From Planctomycetota bacterium (lineage in GTDB: Bacteria; Planctomycetota; Planctomycetia; Pirellulales; Lacipirellulaceae), in the NCBI GenBank assembly GCA_024278955.1, contig JAJRSE010000142.1, positions 1 through 64,000 on the forward strand: DNA of 64,000 nt. The letters run 5' to 3'. Every line of letters begins with the position of its first letter. Positions within the stretch are counted from its first letter, which is position 1. The translations under genes and the position numbers were made by a program. The notes below the pieces were generated by a model that saw only the letters and a list, made by a program, of their open reading frames with translations, had not been told where the DNA came from and made no database searches. Positions 10,458 through 20,069 of this stretch are shown one piece after another.

Positions 10458-10916
10458 TTAAGCAAGCCGTTGGTCGGCGAGCTTCAGCAAGTTGACCGCC
10501 TTGGGAGTCTCGCCACCGGCGGGAGTTTTCTTTAAATCGTCCAAACTCACTTCCGCCAGTTTCCGGCAAGCGTCAGCAGTAATCTGCTGCAAGGTTTCTT
10601 GCAGATGAATCTGGGCAGTTTGAGGAATGCACTCCAGAGGAGGCAACTCTGGCGTGAGCGGCCCATCGGTTGATTCCAGGATTTGTAGAAGCGATATTTG
10701 ATCTGCAGTCCGGGCGAGCCTGTAGCCTCCGTCGACACCACGGGTCGATTTCAGCAGCTCGCTGTTGACGAGACTGCGAAGCACTTGCAGCAGAAAACGC
10801 TCTGGCATTTCCCCTACTTTGGCCAAACGGCTGCAAGGAACGGGCACTCCAGGTGGTGTCTCTGTTAGCTGTAGCAGCGCACCAATTGCATACGCAGAGG
10901 CACGAGAAATTCGCAT
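10458..10916 (-). CDS. Rrf2 family transcriptional regulator
   Basis: The 152-residue protein has an Rrf2-type winged helix (SRASAYAIGALLQL at the start, recognition region RFLLQVLRSLVNSELLKSTR, then GVDGGYRLAR). Members such as IscR and NsrR often bind an Fe-S cluster through three closely spaced Cys. Here the Cys residues are scattered, so cluster binding is doubtful. The ATG at 10916 follows AAAGGGG; a GTG sits one codon earlier. A perfect palindrome at 11089-11108 upstream could be its operator. Confidence 0.85.
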   Translation of the reverse strand: MRISRASAYAIGALLQLTETPPGVPVPCSRLAKVGEMPERFLLQVLRSLVNSELLKSTRGVDGGYRLARTADQISLLQILESTDGPLTPELPPLECIPQTAQIHLQETLQQITADACRKLAEVSLDDLKKTPAGGETPKAVNLLKLADQRLA

Positions 10917-11627
10917 CACAACCCCTTTCCGCCTAGAAAGATCTGTTTGAAAATCAAGCGATCAATTAGCTGAAAATAGAACTTTGGACATACGATGGGC
11001 AGCGTAACACAAGCACCTCTACTCAGTTACCAAGTCCTCTCTTACGTCGCCCCAGTTGACCTGAAGCAGTCCTAATTGGGTGTTTGGTATTAGTTAAAAA
11101 TAACTAATGTGTTTTACTAGGTGTGTCGTAGCGAATGGAAATTGGAAAAGCCATCCACAAAAATTTTCCGCGTGCATCCAGCGAATTGTAAGGAAAGCAA
11201 TTTGGTATGAGTGCGGATGTCGACTCGAAGTACTTCAAAGTCTACGCGAGATTGCGGTTTTTTGTCAAGGCAAGCATCAACTCGTTTACTGACACAGGGT
11301 TGGCACTTTGAACCAACGACCGCCGCTCAATCGCTTGCAAAGGAGCAGGCGTAACCATTTAGCGGGCCTCCCCCCCCGAAAAAATTACCAGTGGTACACC
11401 ACTCGGGATATCTACAAAAGGGCTACTGCAAAAGGTTCGCCTAACAGGCACGCCCTTTTCGAGAGTGTAAGCGGCTAGTTCAATTTGGCACAAACGTGGT
11501 AACCGACATCACGATCGTTAAATCCGATAAAGCGATCTTTGGTCTGGGTGTTTTTGCCCATGTGGTAGGCGGCCAACATGCAATCACGCCTCTGGGGGTG
11601 AAGCAAATTCTACGGGCGGCTGACGGT
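10917..11627. other. Long intergenic region with an AT-rich palindrome
   Basis: The only structured element I see is ATTAGTTA-aaaa-TAACTAAT at 11089-11108, a perfect 8+8 palindrome about 170 bases upstream of the Rrf2 gene. The short open frames here (for example 11107-11292 +) show no recognisable protein features. The rest is unassigned. Confidence 0.4.
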
Positions 11628-11935
11628 TGTTGTTTATACACAAGTCGGCGCTCTATTGTTTGGCCGAAGGCCATATTCACCACAACAGGGCAGTCGAGGG
11701 TGGTCATGGCCTTCGGCCAAACGTTGACCTGCTCGATTTCTCTCCAAGGGCGGCGCTGCGCTTGCCCTAGTGCTTTGACAACTCTTAGAATTGGGGTGCT
11801 GTCTGACAGAAGTTATTTGCCAGTAAGTAGTTCTGTCAGACAGCATCCCAATTTTTAGTTATGACAAAGCACTAGGCTACGATGAAAATAGGCCTTTGGC
11901 CAAAAAACTTAACGCGGACTTGTGTATAAACAACA
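11628..11935. mobile_element. MITE-like element with nested inverted repeats
   Basis: The outer termini are exact 19-bp inverted repeats, TGTTGTTTATACACAAGTC at 11628-11646 and its complement at 11917-11935. Inside lies a 111-base near-palindrome (11766-11876) with 46-base arms matching at about 39 positions and bounded by CCTAGTGCTTTG. TGGCCGAAGGCCA-type palindromes also occur inside (about 11660-11720 and 11890). There is no transposase. It sits just downstream of the tRNA-Glu gene. It looks like a non-autonomous transposon, with a second hairpin element inserted into the first. Confidence 0.65.
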
Positions 11936-12040
11936 GGACCGGCACTTAGGCTACTCGCCAGGAAACGCACAAAAAAAGCCTGGCAGAACCAGGCTGAAAT
12001 GTGATGTAGTGCGATCACACGCACTGGAACAAGTGTGCAG

Positions 12041-12113
12041 TACCCCGTAGGGGAGTCGAACCCCTGTCTCCGCCGTGAGAGGGCGGTGTCCTGGGCCACT
12101 AGACGAACGGGGC
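12041..12113 (-). tRNA. tRNA-Glu (anticodon CUC)
   Basis: On the minus strand the 73-base sequence folds as a cloverleaf. The acceptor is GCCCCGT pairing with ACGGGGT (one G-U), the anticodon arm is CCGCC-CTCTCAC-GGCGG with anticodon CTC, and the T arm is CAGGGG-TTCGACT-CCCCTA. The CCA end is not encoded. Confidence 0.95.
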
Positions 12114-12120
12114 AAGTCGA

Positions 12121-12260
12121 TTTCGGAGTGCGAATTTCGGAATGCGGAATCTAGGCAGGAAGGGACCAGTTTTGTGTTTTACGGGCTTGTTGTCAAGTGA
12201 ACTCGGATTGCCGATTGCAAAATGTGGACAATAATTCGCGCATTTCGAAATCCGTATTCC
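12121..12260. repeat. Short tandem/dispersed words of the TTTCGGAATGCGGAA type
   Basis: TTTCGGAGTGCGAA and TTTCGGAATGCGGAA stand in tandem at 12121-12150. Related words in the opposite sense (GCATTTCGAAATCCGTATTC) lie at 12239-12260. They occupy the gap between the tRNA and the ABC transporter gene. Confidence 0.45.
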
Positions 12261-12264
12261 CTAT

Positions 12265-13191
12265 TCAAGAAGTGATCCCCTTGGTCAGCGTCATAAACGC
12301 CGTTTCTAGGTTGATTTCCTCTTCGTTAAGGCGAATGAGCGCATGGCCATTGTCGAGTAGCAGTCGAGCGAGCAGGCTGTAGTCGTGCTCGCCTTCGATT
12401 AGCGTTACCCGGAGACCGAGGTCGCTGTCTTCAATTTTCTCAACCATCTCGTGCTGTTCGAGCAGATGGGCTGCTGGCTCTCGATCGCCAGAGACGTCGA
12501 TCAGCAGCACGGTCTGTTGCCTCACCTGCCGCATAACGTCTTCTACGTTGGAATTTACGATCAGTTCTCCGCGCTCGATGATACCGATTTTGTTGCAGAT
12601 ATCTGCTAACTCGGGCAAGATATGACTCGAAACCATGATCGTTTTGCCTAAGTTGCGAAGTTCTTTGAGTAGCCCTCGAATCTCAATTCGGGCACGAGGG
12701 TCGAGGCCACTCGCAGGTTCGTCTAGTAATAGGACTTGTGGATCATGCAACAAAACGCGAGCAAGCCCCAGACGCTGCGTCATACCGCGTGAGAGGCTCG
12801 TAACGAGCTCATCGCGTTTGTAGCCTAAGTCGACTAGTTCGAGTACTTCGTCGCAAACTTTTCGCCGCTCGGGCCCCTTGATGCGATAAGCGGCTGCGAA
12901 AAATTCGAGATACTCGATTACTTTCATGTTGTCGTACACGCCGAAAAAGTCAGGCATGTAGCCGATGATACGTCGGATCTCTTTAGGCTTCGTGTAAATC
13001 GAGTACCCACCGACATACGCCTCTCCCCAAGTTGGGTTTAACAGCGTCGCGAGGATGCGCATGGTGGTGGTTTTCCCCGCTCCATTGGGGCCAATGAATC
13101 CGAACACATCTCCTCGTTCGAGCTTCAAATCGATTTTATGGATCGCATTGAGATCGCCGTATTTTTTTGTCAGATCGCGTAGTTCGATCAC
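12265..13191 (-). CDS. ABC transporter ATP-binding protein
   Basis: This is the cytoplasmic ATPase of an ABC-2-type exporter. The 308 residues contain Walker A GPNGAGKTT (about 36-44), the signature LSRGMTQR, Walker B VLLLDEPASGLDP and the switch His in MVSSHI. The C-terminal 80 residues form the extra domain seen in GldA/CcmA-like ATPases. The start is a GTG. It lies 20 bases after the large membrane protein gene and is presumably cotranscribed. No separate ABC-2 permease gene is in the window, so the partner is either that large protein or encoded elsewhere. Confidence 0.88.
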   Translation of the reverse strand: MIELRDLTKKYGDLNAIHKIDLKLERGDVFGFIGPNGAGKTTTMRILATLLNPTWGEAYVGGYSIYTKPKEIRRIIGYMPDFFGVYDNMKVIEYLEFFAAAYRIKGPERRKVCDEVLELVDLGYKRDELVTSLSRGMTQRLGLARVLLHDPQVLLLDEPASGLDPRARIEIRGLLKELRNLGKTIMVSSHILPELADICNKIGIIERGELIVNSNVEDVMRQVRQQTVLLIDVSGDREPAAHLLEQHEMVEKIEDSDLGLRVTLIEGEHDYSLLARLLLDNGHALIRLNEEEINLETAFMTLTKGITS

Positions 13192-13211
13192 AGTTTTATT
13201 GGGGGTTGGAG

Positions 13212-15458
13212 TTAAGGTTGATCTTTGGCTTCGGTAGTAACTGGAATGACGAAACGGTAGAACGTCCAGTTGCGGTCTTGGTCGCTACGGAAGGGCTGGT
13301 CGCCGTCGAACCACTGGCTCCCAGGTGCGGTACACTTGGTCAGGAGGATGGCCAAGTCTTCTTGCTTGAGTAGATGACTCATATCCAGAAACGATTGATA
13401 GCGATTGAATTTTCCGGTGTAGCGTCGGCCATTAATCGCTTCAAAAAACATCATCACCTTCATTAGGCGTGTGGTGTCTGCTTCGGCAAGTCGAAATTCT
13501 ACCGTGCCATCGTCTGCCGTGTTCGTTTCTGTCGTATCCCCTGCCGTGGCGTTGGTAAGCGAAGTCCTGACCGTTCGCGGTTGGATGGAGTGATCCATTG
13601 TCACGGTCACGCCTTCGGCAATTGGTCCTAAGCGATAAGCCCATTTGCCGTAGAGCAATAAGCAATCGTCGAGTCGTACTCCAGTCGAATTGACGAGCTG
13701 GCCTCCAAGAAGCTCATCGCCAGTACGATGCAGCGTAGCCTTGATGACTTGTTCGACATGAGCTGACCAGCGAGCCGAGATGGTCTTGGTCGACCAAACT
13801 TGCACTGGAAGTTGTTTCATTTCAGCAAGATCAGAAGAAAAAGTATAGCCTCGACTAAAAACAGCCGTCTGCGTTGCCTGGGCTTGCATTCCTCCGAGCG
13901 AATAGCCTGGTAGCCCTAGCCAAGAAACCCGCTGAGTCGGGTTGTCCAAGACACGTCCGGCAAGCAAACGAGGCTTGAGCGAGAGGTTATATTGGCCAAC
14001 TCGAGGCGTGAAAAAATGCGACCACACGGTGCCCCGAACTAAGCCGGTCGCGGTATCCACATCTACCACTTCCACTTGATTAACCCGAAGCTGGTCTCCC
14101 TTCTTCCAATTTGCATACCCATAGGCCGCTGCGGAAATTCCCAAAACGATCAGCGGAAAAGTGATCCAAGTTAGCCCAGGACGTTTCAGGAATTTTTTGA
14201 CGAGAAAGTAGTCGGCAGGACCAATAAGCAAGATGTAGAGGAAGACAAAGAAGGCAACCAGGGCAAAAGGAATCGCTTTGACTCCGACAAACTGGTTGTC
14301 GAGAGCGACACGCAGCTTTCCCGTCATGTCTTCGCTGTCGACCGACGCCAATCCTCGATCGGACGGCTGAAGGTCTTCTGAGCTGCTTGGCCACTGAAAT
14401 AACTCACGTAAGAAGCTGCTACGACCTTTCCAATCTCGCAGCGGAGGTTGATCGAAGTCCAAAGCCACGAACACAAGTTCTCCCAAACCGAGATGCGATT
14501 GCACGACAAGCGGCAAGGCATTCGCGTGCCTGCCTGCATGGACAAGCACACGGCCACGGACGTTAACCAACTTTGGCACACGAAGATCAAGACGCCCACC
14601 ACCGGCTTTCGGCCTTTCGGACCCGCTAAAGTTTTCTAACGGCTGCCATTGCCTAAGCGGGACCATGCTGTCGAAAGTTCCAGGGATCAAACTCGCCAAA
14701 GGCCCTTGGTTTCCCAGTAATTCTCCTGCCTCAGTACCACAAAAAACTACCAGTCGACCGCCTAGCTCAACCCACCGGCGAAGCGCATTGAGGCATTTTG
14801 AGTTCTCAATGAAAGGTCGGTAGAACTCTGGCTGGGAAGTTGTCAGCAAAACGGTATCGATTCCCTCATAGCCAATCCAGCTCGTCGGCATCGTTTCCAC
14901 ATCTTCGAGGTGAATGACTCGCGTCGCAATTTGTTCGTTGCCGTTGTCGTTCTGCAGGAGACTGCCAAGCCCAAGGGAAGGGCCAAGCTCGAGGAGCAGC
15001 TGATTGGTCGCCGGCACGCCACCTAAAATGACTCCAGACTCCTCCTCAGATTCGGAATAAAATTTCTGTTCAGTAATCGTTTGGCCCTGAACTAAGAATC
15101 GTGCCGTAATTGTACTGTTAGCCTGGCCAATCCGGACAAGAAGACGCACCAGCGTAGTTTTTCCCGGCTCAACGTCCACAGGGCGATCTTCGAACGAGAA
15201 TACGGTGGTTGGCACTCCGTCGGTATCTGGGACGGTGACCGATACCTGGCCCGCGAGCAATTGACTACCGCCCGTTAGTTCAACAACGATCGGTGTCCAG
15301 CAGCCGAGCTTATAGACATTATCGAAACCAACACGCACGGCATCAATGGTTGGGGCGTCGACCGCTTGTGACGCACCAGCAACCGGGGCTATCTGCAGTA
15401 CCGAAAGAAATACCATGGCCACAAAAAAGGTGTGGCTTTTGCAATCAGAAAGCGTCAC
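13212..15458 (-). CDS. Large secreted/membrane protein of unknown function, ABC-operon partner
   Basis: Of 748 residues, a signal peptide lies at about 10-30 (FFVAMVFLSVLQIAPVAGAS). A long extracytoplasmic N-terminal region (30-370) contains a segment resembling the glutamine-amidotransferase-like fold often linked to GldG-type proteins (LRRWVELGGRLVVFCGTEAG). Two adjacent membrane helices follow at about 395-455 (LVAFFVFLYILLIGPADYFL, then ITFPLIVLGISAAAYGYANW). The C-terminal 290 residues are predicted beta-rich. It overlaps the MazG-like gene by 4 bases and precedes the ABC ATPase. I infer a role in the same export system, but the sequence alone does not prove it. Confidence 0.75.
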   Translation of the reverse strand: MTLSDCKSHTFFVAMVFLSVLQIAPVAGASQAVDAPTIDAVRVGFDNVYKLGCWTPIVVELTGGSQLLAGQVSVTVPDTDGVPTTVFSFEDRPVDVEPGKTTLVRLLVRIGQANSTITARFLVQGQTITEQKFYSESEEESGVILGGVPATNQLLLELGPSLGLGSLLQNDNGNEQIATRVIHLEDVETMPTSWIGYEGIDTVLLTTSQPEFYRPFIENSKCLNALRRWVELGGRLVVFCGTEAGELLGNQGPLASLIPGTFDSMVPLRQWQPLENFSGSERPKAGGGRLDLRVPKLVNVRGRVLVHAGRHANALPLVVQSHLGLGELVFVALDFDQPPLRDWKGRSSFLRELFQWPSSSEDLQPSDRGLASVDSEDMTGKLRVALDNQFVGVKAIPFALVAFFVFLYILLIGPADYFLVKKFLKRPGLTWITFPLIVLGISAAAYGYANWKKGDQLRVNQVEVVDVDTATGLVRGTVWSHFFTPRVGQYNLSLKPRLLAGRVLDNPTQRVSWLGLPGYSLGGMQAQATQTAVFSRGYTFSSDLAEMKQLPVQVWSTKTISARWSAHVEQVIKATLHRTGDELLGGQLVNSTGVRLDDCLLLYGKWAYRLGPIAEGVTVTMDHSIQPRTVRTSLTNATAGDTTETNTADDGTVEFRLAEADTTRLMKVMMFFEAINGRRYTGKFNRYQSFLDMSHLLKQEDLAILLTKCTAPGSQWFDGDQPFRSDQDRNWTFYRFVIPVTTEAKDQP

Positions 15459-15775
15459 GGCTTCTCCGCGTTGTCACAATTGCAAATTAGCCGCCCGCAG
15501 CCAGGACAACCGGAGCCGTATTTTTTGCTCACGGCTGCCGTGAGATCAACGCCTGCCACGTTGGCAATGGTTGTTAGCCAAGCAAGGACATCGGCAAACT
15601 CGGCAGCCAGCTCCTCGGGAGTTCCTTGCCGAAGTGCCCCAGCCAACTCTCCCACTTCTTCGAGAAGCCACATGAATGTGCCATCGACACCTCGCTCGGC
15701 ATCTTTTTCCATGTACATGTCGCGGATCAGATTCTGAAATTCGCGGAATGAAATCTCTGGCAAAGCTTCCGGCAC
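15455..15775 (-). CDS. MazG-like nucleotide pyrophosphohydrolase
   Basis: The 106-residue protein belongs to the all-alpha NTP-PPase superfamily, which hydrolyses (d)NTPs to the monophosphate and pyrophosphate. The metal-binding helices are visible as EEVGELAGAL and EFADVLAWL. An unusual C-terminal tail, CPGCGRLICNC, could bind zinc. The start is GTG 15775 with AAGGA 9 bases upstream. It overlaps the next gene by ATGA and heads the operon with the large membrane protein and the ABC ATPase, an odd partnership for a nucleotide-pool enzyme. Confidence 0.82.
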   Translation of the reverse strand: MPEALPEISFREFQNLIRDMYMEKDAERGVDGTFMWLLEEVGELAGALRQGTPEELAAEFADVLAWLTTIANVAGVDLTAAVSKKYGSGCPGCGRLICNCDNAEKP

Positions 15776-15971
15776 GGCACGGCTTCCTTCGTTCTTGGAT
15801 TATTCGATTCGAGAGTGAGTCTTCCTCTAGGATAATCGCTACGACGCCCTTCAACCAGAGTCGGGGGGAGCTACCAGGCGGGCGCGTCGGGGGTTATATT
15901 AGTGTACTCGAAGGTAAGCCCACCCGACCAGGGACCGAATTGCTCGGTCGCCGCTCAAGATTATGTAACCG

Positions 15972-16301
15972 ATGTCAGAATTTATCACCGTAGCAAAAGT
16001 AGGCTCGATACCCGAAGGGCAGGGGGCGACCTTTCCCTTGGGCGAGCGGCTGGTGGCCGTCTTTAATCGAGATGGGACTTACTTTGCCATCGACGACCTT
16101 TGCCCACACATGGGGGCCTCGCTGGGGGCTGGCGAACTCGACGCCGAAGGAACTGTTGCTTGCCCCTGGCATGCTTGGCGTTTTGACGTCTGTAATGGCA
16201 CTTGGTGTGACAATCCCCGGCTAAAAATCGACGCTTTTCAAGTACGTGTGGAAGGTGACGAAATTCAAGTTCGGCTTCCCGACGAGACCGAAAATGCGTG
16301 A
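15972..16301 (+). CDS. Rieske [2Fe-2S] protein, NirD/ferredoxin-like
   Basis: This is a small 109-residue cytoplasmic Rieske domain with both cluster-binding boxes, CPHMGA (residues about 44-49) and CPWHAW (about 62-67). The CxH-X16-CxxH arrangement matches bacterial Rieske ferredoxins and the small subunit of nitrite reductase. No oxygenase or nitrite reductase gene is near, so the electron acceptor is unknown. It is divergent from the MazG-like gene across about 195 bases and converges with the following lipoprotein gene, 21 bases away. Confidence 0.88.
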   Translation: MSEFITVAKVGSIPEGQGATFPLGERLVAVFNRDGTYFAIDDLCPHMGASLGAGELDAEGTVACPWHAWRFDVCNGTWCDNPRLKIDAFQVRVEGDEIQVRLPDETENA

Positions 16302-16322
16302 CCCTCGACCTCCACGCTGGAG

Positions 16323-17201
16323 CTAAGGCGATGTGTTTTTTGCTGGAGGGGGCAACACCAGAGGGCCTTCGCCGTTTGCCGCTTCCAACGAGCTTGCTGG
16401 GTTCTGAACCGACTCTTCGGCAGTCGCTTGCTGCACTTCGCTTGGTGCTTTATAGGCGATCTCCGAAGGCCGAGAAAGCGCGTGGGGGAAAACTGCCTCT
16501 TGTGCGAGTTGTATGACTGGCCCTTGTTGTTCCTGATCTTTGCCAGACTTGCCGTCTGCAATTAGCTTGTCTCCGGCAAAGGACGTTCCTCGGTGGATGG
16601 TGCCGCGTTTGAAGGGGCCGGCTCCGAGTACCCAAATATCGTTGGACGTACTTTCGCTCGAGACAATGCCCGATTGCCAAGCGGGTTCGCCCGATTCTCG
16701 CCGATAGGCAAAGACCGCAATTTTTGCGACTCCTCGCTGGTTACGACGCTTTGCAATCGGAATTTCTGGAATCACTGGGGGTAGGGCTGCTAGTAGGGTG
16801 AATTGGGGGACGTTGGTTGCCGGTACGCCGAACAGTAGGTCGTGGTTGTCGGTGCCGATGGCTCCTGCTCGTGGCTCAACAACAAAGGTTGCTTTCTCGC
16901 GGTCGTCCTTCAAGATACATCCATTGGCGAGCAGGTGTTGTCGTAGGCTGCTGATTAAGTAGGAGTCGTCGACGACGTCGTACAGATGCCGTTCGTCGAA
17001 GAAAACTTTCTTGCCTGCCAAGGGGCTGAAATCGATCGACTGGACTGCGCGATCTATTGCGTCGGAGATCAGTAACTGCTCGGTCGCAGTCCGTAGGGTG
17101 TTGGAGGTTCTCGTTGTTCCGCAGCCAGCTAGCGCGCATAGCAATACCGTGCATGCGACAAAACCGACAACTACGGAACCATTTTCTCTCATCATTGACA
17201 A
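16323..17201 (-). CDS. Lipoprotein of unknown function
   Basis: The 292-residue protein has a lipoprotein signal (VGFVACTVLLCALAGC, Cys at about 27). The mature part contains a short helical segment, a motif FFDERHLYDVVDDSYLISSL (about 67-86) and a central alpha/beta region ending near 225. A low-complexity Glu/Gln/Ala/Pro tail follows. The family looks common among planctomycetes from memory, but I cannot name a function. It is a single gene with no close partner. Confidence 0.72.
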   Translation of the reverse strand: MSMMRENGSVVVGFVACTVLLCALAGCGTTRTSNTLRTATEQLLISDAIDRAVQSIDFSPLAGKKVFFDERHLYDVVDDSYLISSLRQHLLANGCILKDDREKATFVVEPRAGAIGTDNHDLLFGVPATNVPQFTLLAALPPVIPEIPIAKRRNQRGVAKIAVFAYRRESGEPAWQSGIVSSESTSNDIWVLGAGPFKRGTIHRGTSFAGDKLIADGKSGKDQEQQGPVIQLAQEAVFPHALSRPSEIAYKAPSEVQQATAEESVQNPASSLEAANGEGPLVLPPPAKNTSP

Positions 17202-17337
17202 ACTGCTAGGACCACGGGCAACTCGCTATTGAGATCGGCGTAGGAGCCAAGCGAGTCGCGATTGTACTGGCAGGTTGCTTTAGTCCAAGGTCAACTTTTC
17301 TTTCCTCTATCACTGCTAGCACAAGTCAACTTGGCTG

Positions 17338-19869
17338 TTAGCGGTTTACCGTTTCACTGTTTTCGGCCGAATAAGGAGTCTGGCCGTCTTCCCAGCGGAA
17401 TTCGTCTTTGTAGAAGCGAGTGGTTTCCTCCGCTGCTAGCTTGATGTCGAGGTCCTGGCAAGCGACTTCTGCCCTGAAAATATGCGTGCCCGCTTGATCG
17501 GCCTTGGCTCGGATTCTCAGCACGACCTCTTTACCCGCAGGCAAGCTCTTGATCGGGTGGAAGGTAACGCGTCCGTCTCGTTCGGTGTATTGGGCTCCTT
17601 CAATCGAAACCGGTTCGATTCCCGCGGAAAACAGCCCAGTAACATTGATGCCCTTTGCGGCAGTGGTTCCTCGATTTCGGATTCGGATCTCGTAGAGAGC
17701 CAAATCGCCCAGAGGTAATGGCCCTTGGGGGTCGGTTACTTCAAGCTTGAGATCGGCCAAGGCTACGATTTGTGTCTGAATTACTTTGGTATCGCTCAGT
17801 TCTCCGCTTTCGATTTGGGCGGTCACATTGAATTGGTTGAGGCCCGGGCTGTCTAGTTGGCAACGAATTTGTAGATACTGTGCTTCGTCGACGCTGAGGC
17901 CTGCCAATTGCCAGTTTACGGTCTTGCCATGTCGGTCAAAAGAATGGCCTTCGCTGGCGGAAACAAATTGTGCTCCCTCGGGAAGTTCGACCGTGACCGT
18001 GACTGGTTCGGTTGTTGCGCTGCCAGGATTCTGAACGCGAATGTAGTACGCCGAAACCGTTCCTGCGTATTTGGTCTCAGGGCCTCGCCAGTCGACTGCG
18101 AGTTCTGGCTTTCGGCACAGCACCTTCTTCACCGTTTGGTCCGAGAGTCCGCCGTCGGCTACGACACTAGCTTGCATTACTAGCTCGCCTGCTTCGCGTG
18201 CGGTAAGTTCGATTTCGATTTCTTTCACTTCGCCGGGCTGAAGCGAACCAATGACTTGGTTGGTCGCCGATTGTTTGTCACCTCCGGGCGGAATCAACTG
18301 TACCTCAACATGGTTTGCCACGCCCGTGCCAGGATTTCTAAGTATCAGACGGTATCGCTGAGGTTGTCCGAAGAGCACCTCTTGGGGACCGCTGAGATCG
18401 ACTTCTATCTTGGGTTCTTGTACTTCGATGGTGGTTTCCGAATGCATGGGAGCTTGGCTCCACTGGACGCTCAATTTCAGAGGCCGACCGCTACGGGGAA
18501 TCAAACGCATTCGCAAGGTCGCCGAAGATTTTGCCGCGATCTCTTGAATCCGCCAGTTCAAGACATCGCCGTCGTTTCCCTCTTGGCCGCGTTCTACCGC
18601 GCCGCTGGTCGAGATTACGTCGACAAGCTCAGCCCATTCGGGAATGCGTACCGAGGCAGAAATATCTTCGGCATCGACTCTGCTTTTGTTTTCTAAAGTT
18701 ACTTGATAGCTTGCTTCACGACCCACCATGATTGTTTTTGGGCCTTCGACATGCGAAATAATCAGAGGTTGTTCGTAGCTGCGTGTGATGCTGTTGCGAT
18801 CCGGCTTACTTGGCTGCTTTAGGTTAGGAACAGGCGAGTCTGTAATTTCGCTGCGCAGTGTTTGGCGTCCCGAACGCTGACGCATTGAGTTGGTCGTAAA
18901 AGCTTTTTCGGCTGCCGCTTCGTAGCGTTCGGTCACGGTCTCGATGGCAGAGGGGTGTTCGGTTTTTGGATATCTGTTGGGCGACGGTTGCAGCTCGACG
19001 GTCGACGGTAGTTCTATGATTGCTGACTGCGAGGGCTCGACCCCGGGCAGGGTCTCGATAGCAAGGGGCCGTGGTTCTTGGAGCAACGGCGATTGCTTTT
19101 TTTGCTGGCCCTTAGCCGAACTTTTGTGTTTGCCTACGAGCGAAGATTCGACAATCGCTTCGGGTTCGTCGATCAGACGAATAACTTCTGGGGCCGTTGG
19201 AGGCGATTTGGGTTTTGCTGGTGTTTGCGAGACATTCAGAGTCTCCTCGCCTAGGAGCGCTCGGTGTACGTCGAACGATGTTGTTTGGCCCAAGTTTGAA
19301 CCGTGCTTTGACTTTTTCACCTTTGCTTTTTTCACTACCGTAGGAGAGGCATCGTCGGAGGTGAGGATTTGGAAAGTTTGTTCGGCGTGCCGGTCTTCGG
19401 TCGAAAGTAAGTCGGAGAGGGCCGAGTCGAGGCTCATCTCCTTGCTGGCAGGCGAGATATGTGGTCGTCTTCGTCCGATTGGTTTTCCGGCAGTGCTTCC
19501 GGCCCGCTGAGTGCTAGCAATGTGCTGCGGCTTACCAGCGCGTTTCGCCTTGGCAACTTTTGACTTAGCTGGCTTGTGGTTTGTACGACTCGAATCGCTC
19601 GGGGCGGCTTGCTTGCGTCCGAAGAGCGTAGCCAAGGTTGGCGTCTTCTTGGCCGGTTTTTTAGTTTTCGGCTTCTTGGCTGGTCGCGATTTTCGGGGGA
19701 TTTTTTGAGCCGATTGTTCGCGGCTGAAGGTCTCTCTTAGGGAAGAAAGCCGTTCGCTAAACGATATTCCCGTGGAACCCTGGGAGGGCCCTTCTTGGGC
19801 TCGAGCTTCTAAGATCGAGCTTCCAACGATCGTCAAAGAGACGATTCCGATAATCCATCCTCGAGACAT
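17338..19869 (-). CDS. Secreted DUF11/CARDB-type repeat protein
   Basis: From ATG 19869 (AGGA 9 bases upstream) the product has about 843 residues and a signal peptide (GIVSLTIVGSSILEARAQ). The frame is open from 19929, but the longer start lacks a signal. Residues about 60-160 are very rich in Lys/Pro/Ala (for example KSRPAKKPKTKKPAKK). The second half is a run of Ig-like CARDB/DUF11 modules (examples VTLENKSRVDAEDISASVRI, LRNPGTGVANHVEVQLIP, VQNPGSATTEPVTVTVELP, IRNRGTTAAKGINVTGLF). It is probably a cell-surface or outer-membrane-associated structural protein. No partner genes are adjacent. Confidence 0.8.
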   Translation of the reverse strand: MSRGWIIGIVSLTIVGSSILEARAQEGPSQGSTGISFSERLSSLRETFSREQSAQKIPRKSRPAKKPKTKKPAKKTPTLATLFGRKQAAPSDSSRTNHKPAKSKVAKAKRAGKPQHIASTQRAGSTAGKPIGRRRPHISPASKEMSLDSALSDLLSTEDRHAEQTFQILTSDDASPTVVKKAKVKKSKHGSNLGQTTSFDVHRALLGEETLNVSQTPAKPKSPPTAPEVIRLIDEPEAIVESSLVGKHKSSAKGQQKKQSPLLQEPRPLAIETLPGVEPSQSAIIELPSTVELQPSPNRYPKTEHPSAIETVTERYEAAAEKAFTTNSMRQRSGRQTLRSEITDSPVPNLKQPSKPDRNSITRSYEQPLIISHVEGPKTIMVGREASYQVTLENKSRVDAEDISASVRIPEWAELVDVISTSGAVERGQEGNDGDVLNWRIQEIAAKSSATLRMRLIPRSGRPLKLSVQWSQAPMHSETTIEVQEPKIEVDLSGPQEVLFGQPQRYRLILRNPGTGVANHVEVQLIPPGGDKQSATNQVIGSLQPGEVKEIEIELTAREAGELVMQASVVADGGLSDQTVKKVLCRKPELAVDWRGPETKYAGTVSAYYIRVQNPGSATTEPVTVTVELPEGAQFVSASEGHSFDRHGKTVNWQLAGLSVDEAQYLQIRCQLDSPGLNQFNVTAQIESGELSDTKVIQTQIVALADLKLEVTDPQGPLPLGDLALYEIRIRNRGTTAAKGINVTGLFSAGIEPVSIEGAQYTERDGRVTFHPIKSLPAGKEVVLRIRAKADQAGTHIFRAEVACQDLDIKLAAEETTRFYKDEFRWEDGQTPYSAENSETVNR

Positions 19870-20069
19870 GGTCGAGTTCCTGCGCAATGAGGTCGCGTGG
19901 CAAAGTATGTATTGAGAGGTATCGGTCATGCGTGTTGGGAAAGATAAATCGATTTTCTTAAATATTCGGGTCGGGGGAAGTGGAGGGGTTGGGGGCGAGA
20001 GGGAAGAGAGTAGTGCAGCCCAGTGCTTGCACCCCTCTTGCCTCTCACTTCTAATTTTCCTCCCCCCCT

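Noticed and set aside
11107..11292. 61-codon frame (+) starting in the palindrome
   Set aside because: No ribosome binding site, no recognisable features, short and Cys/Trp-rich in a non-coding manner.
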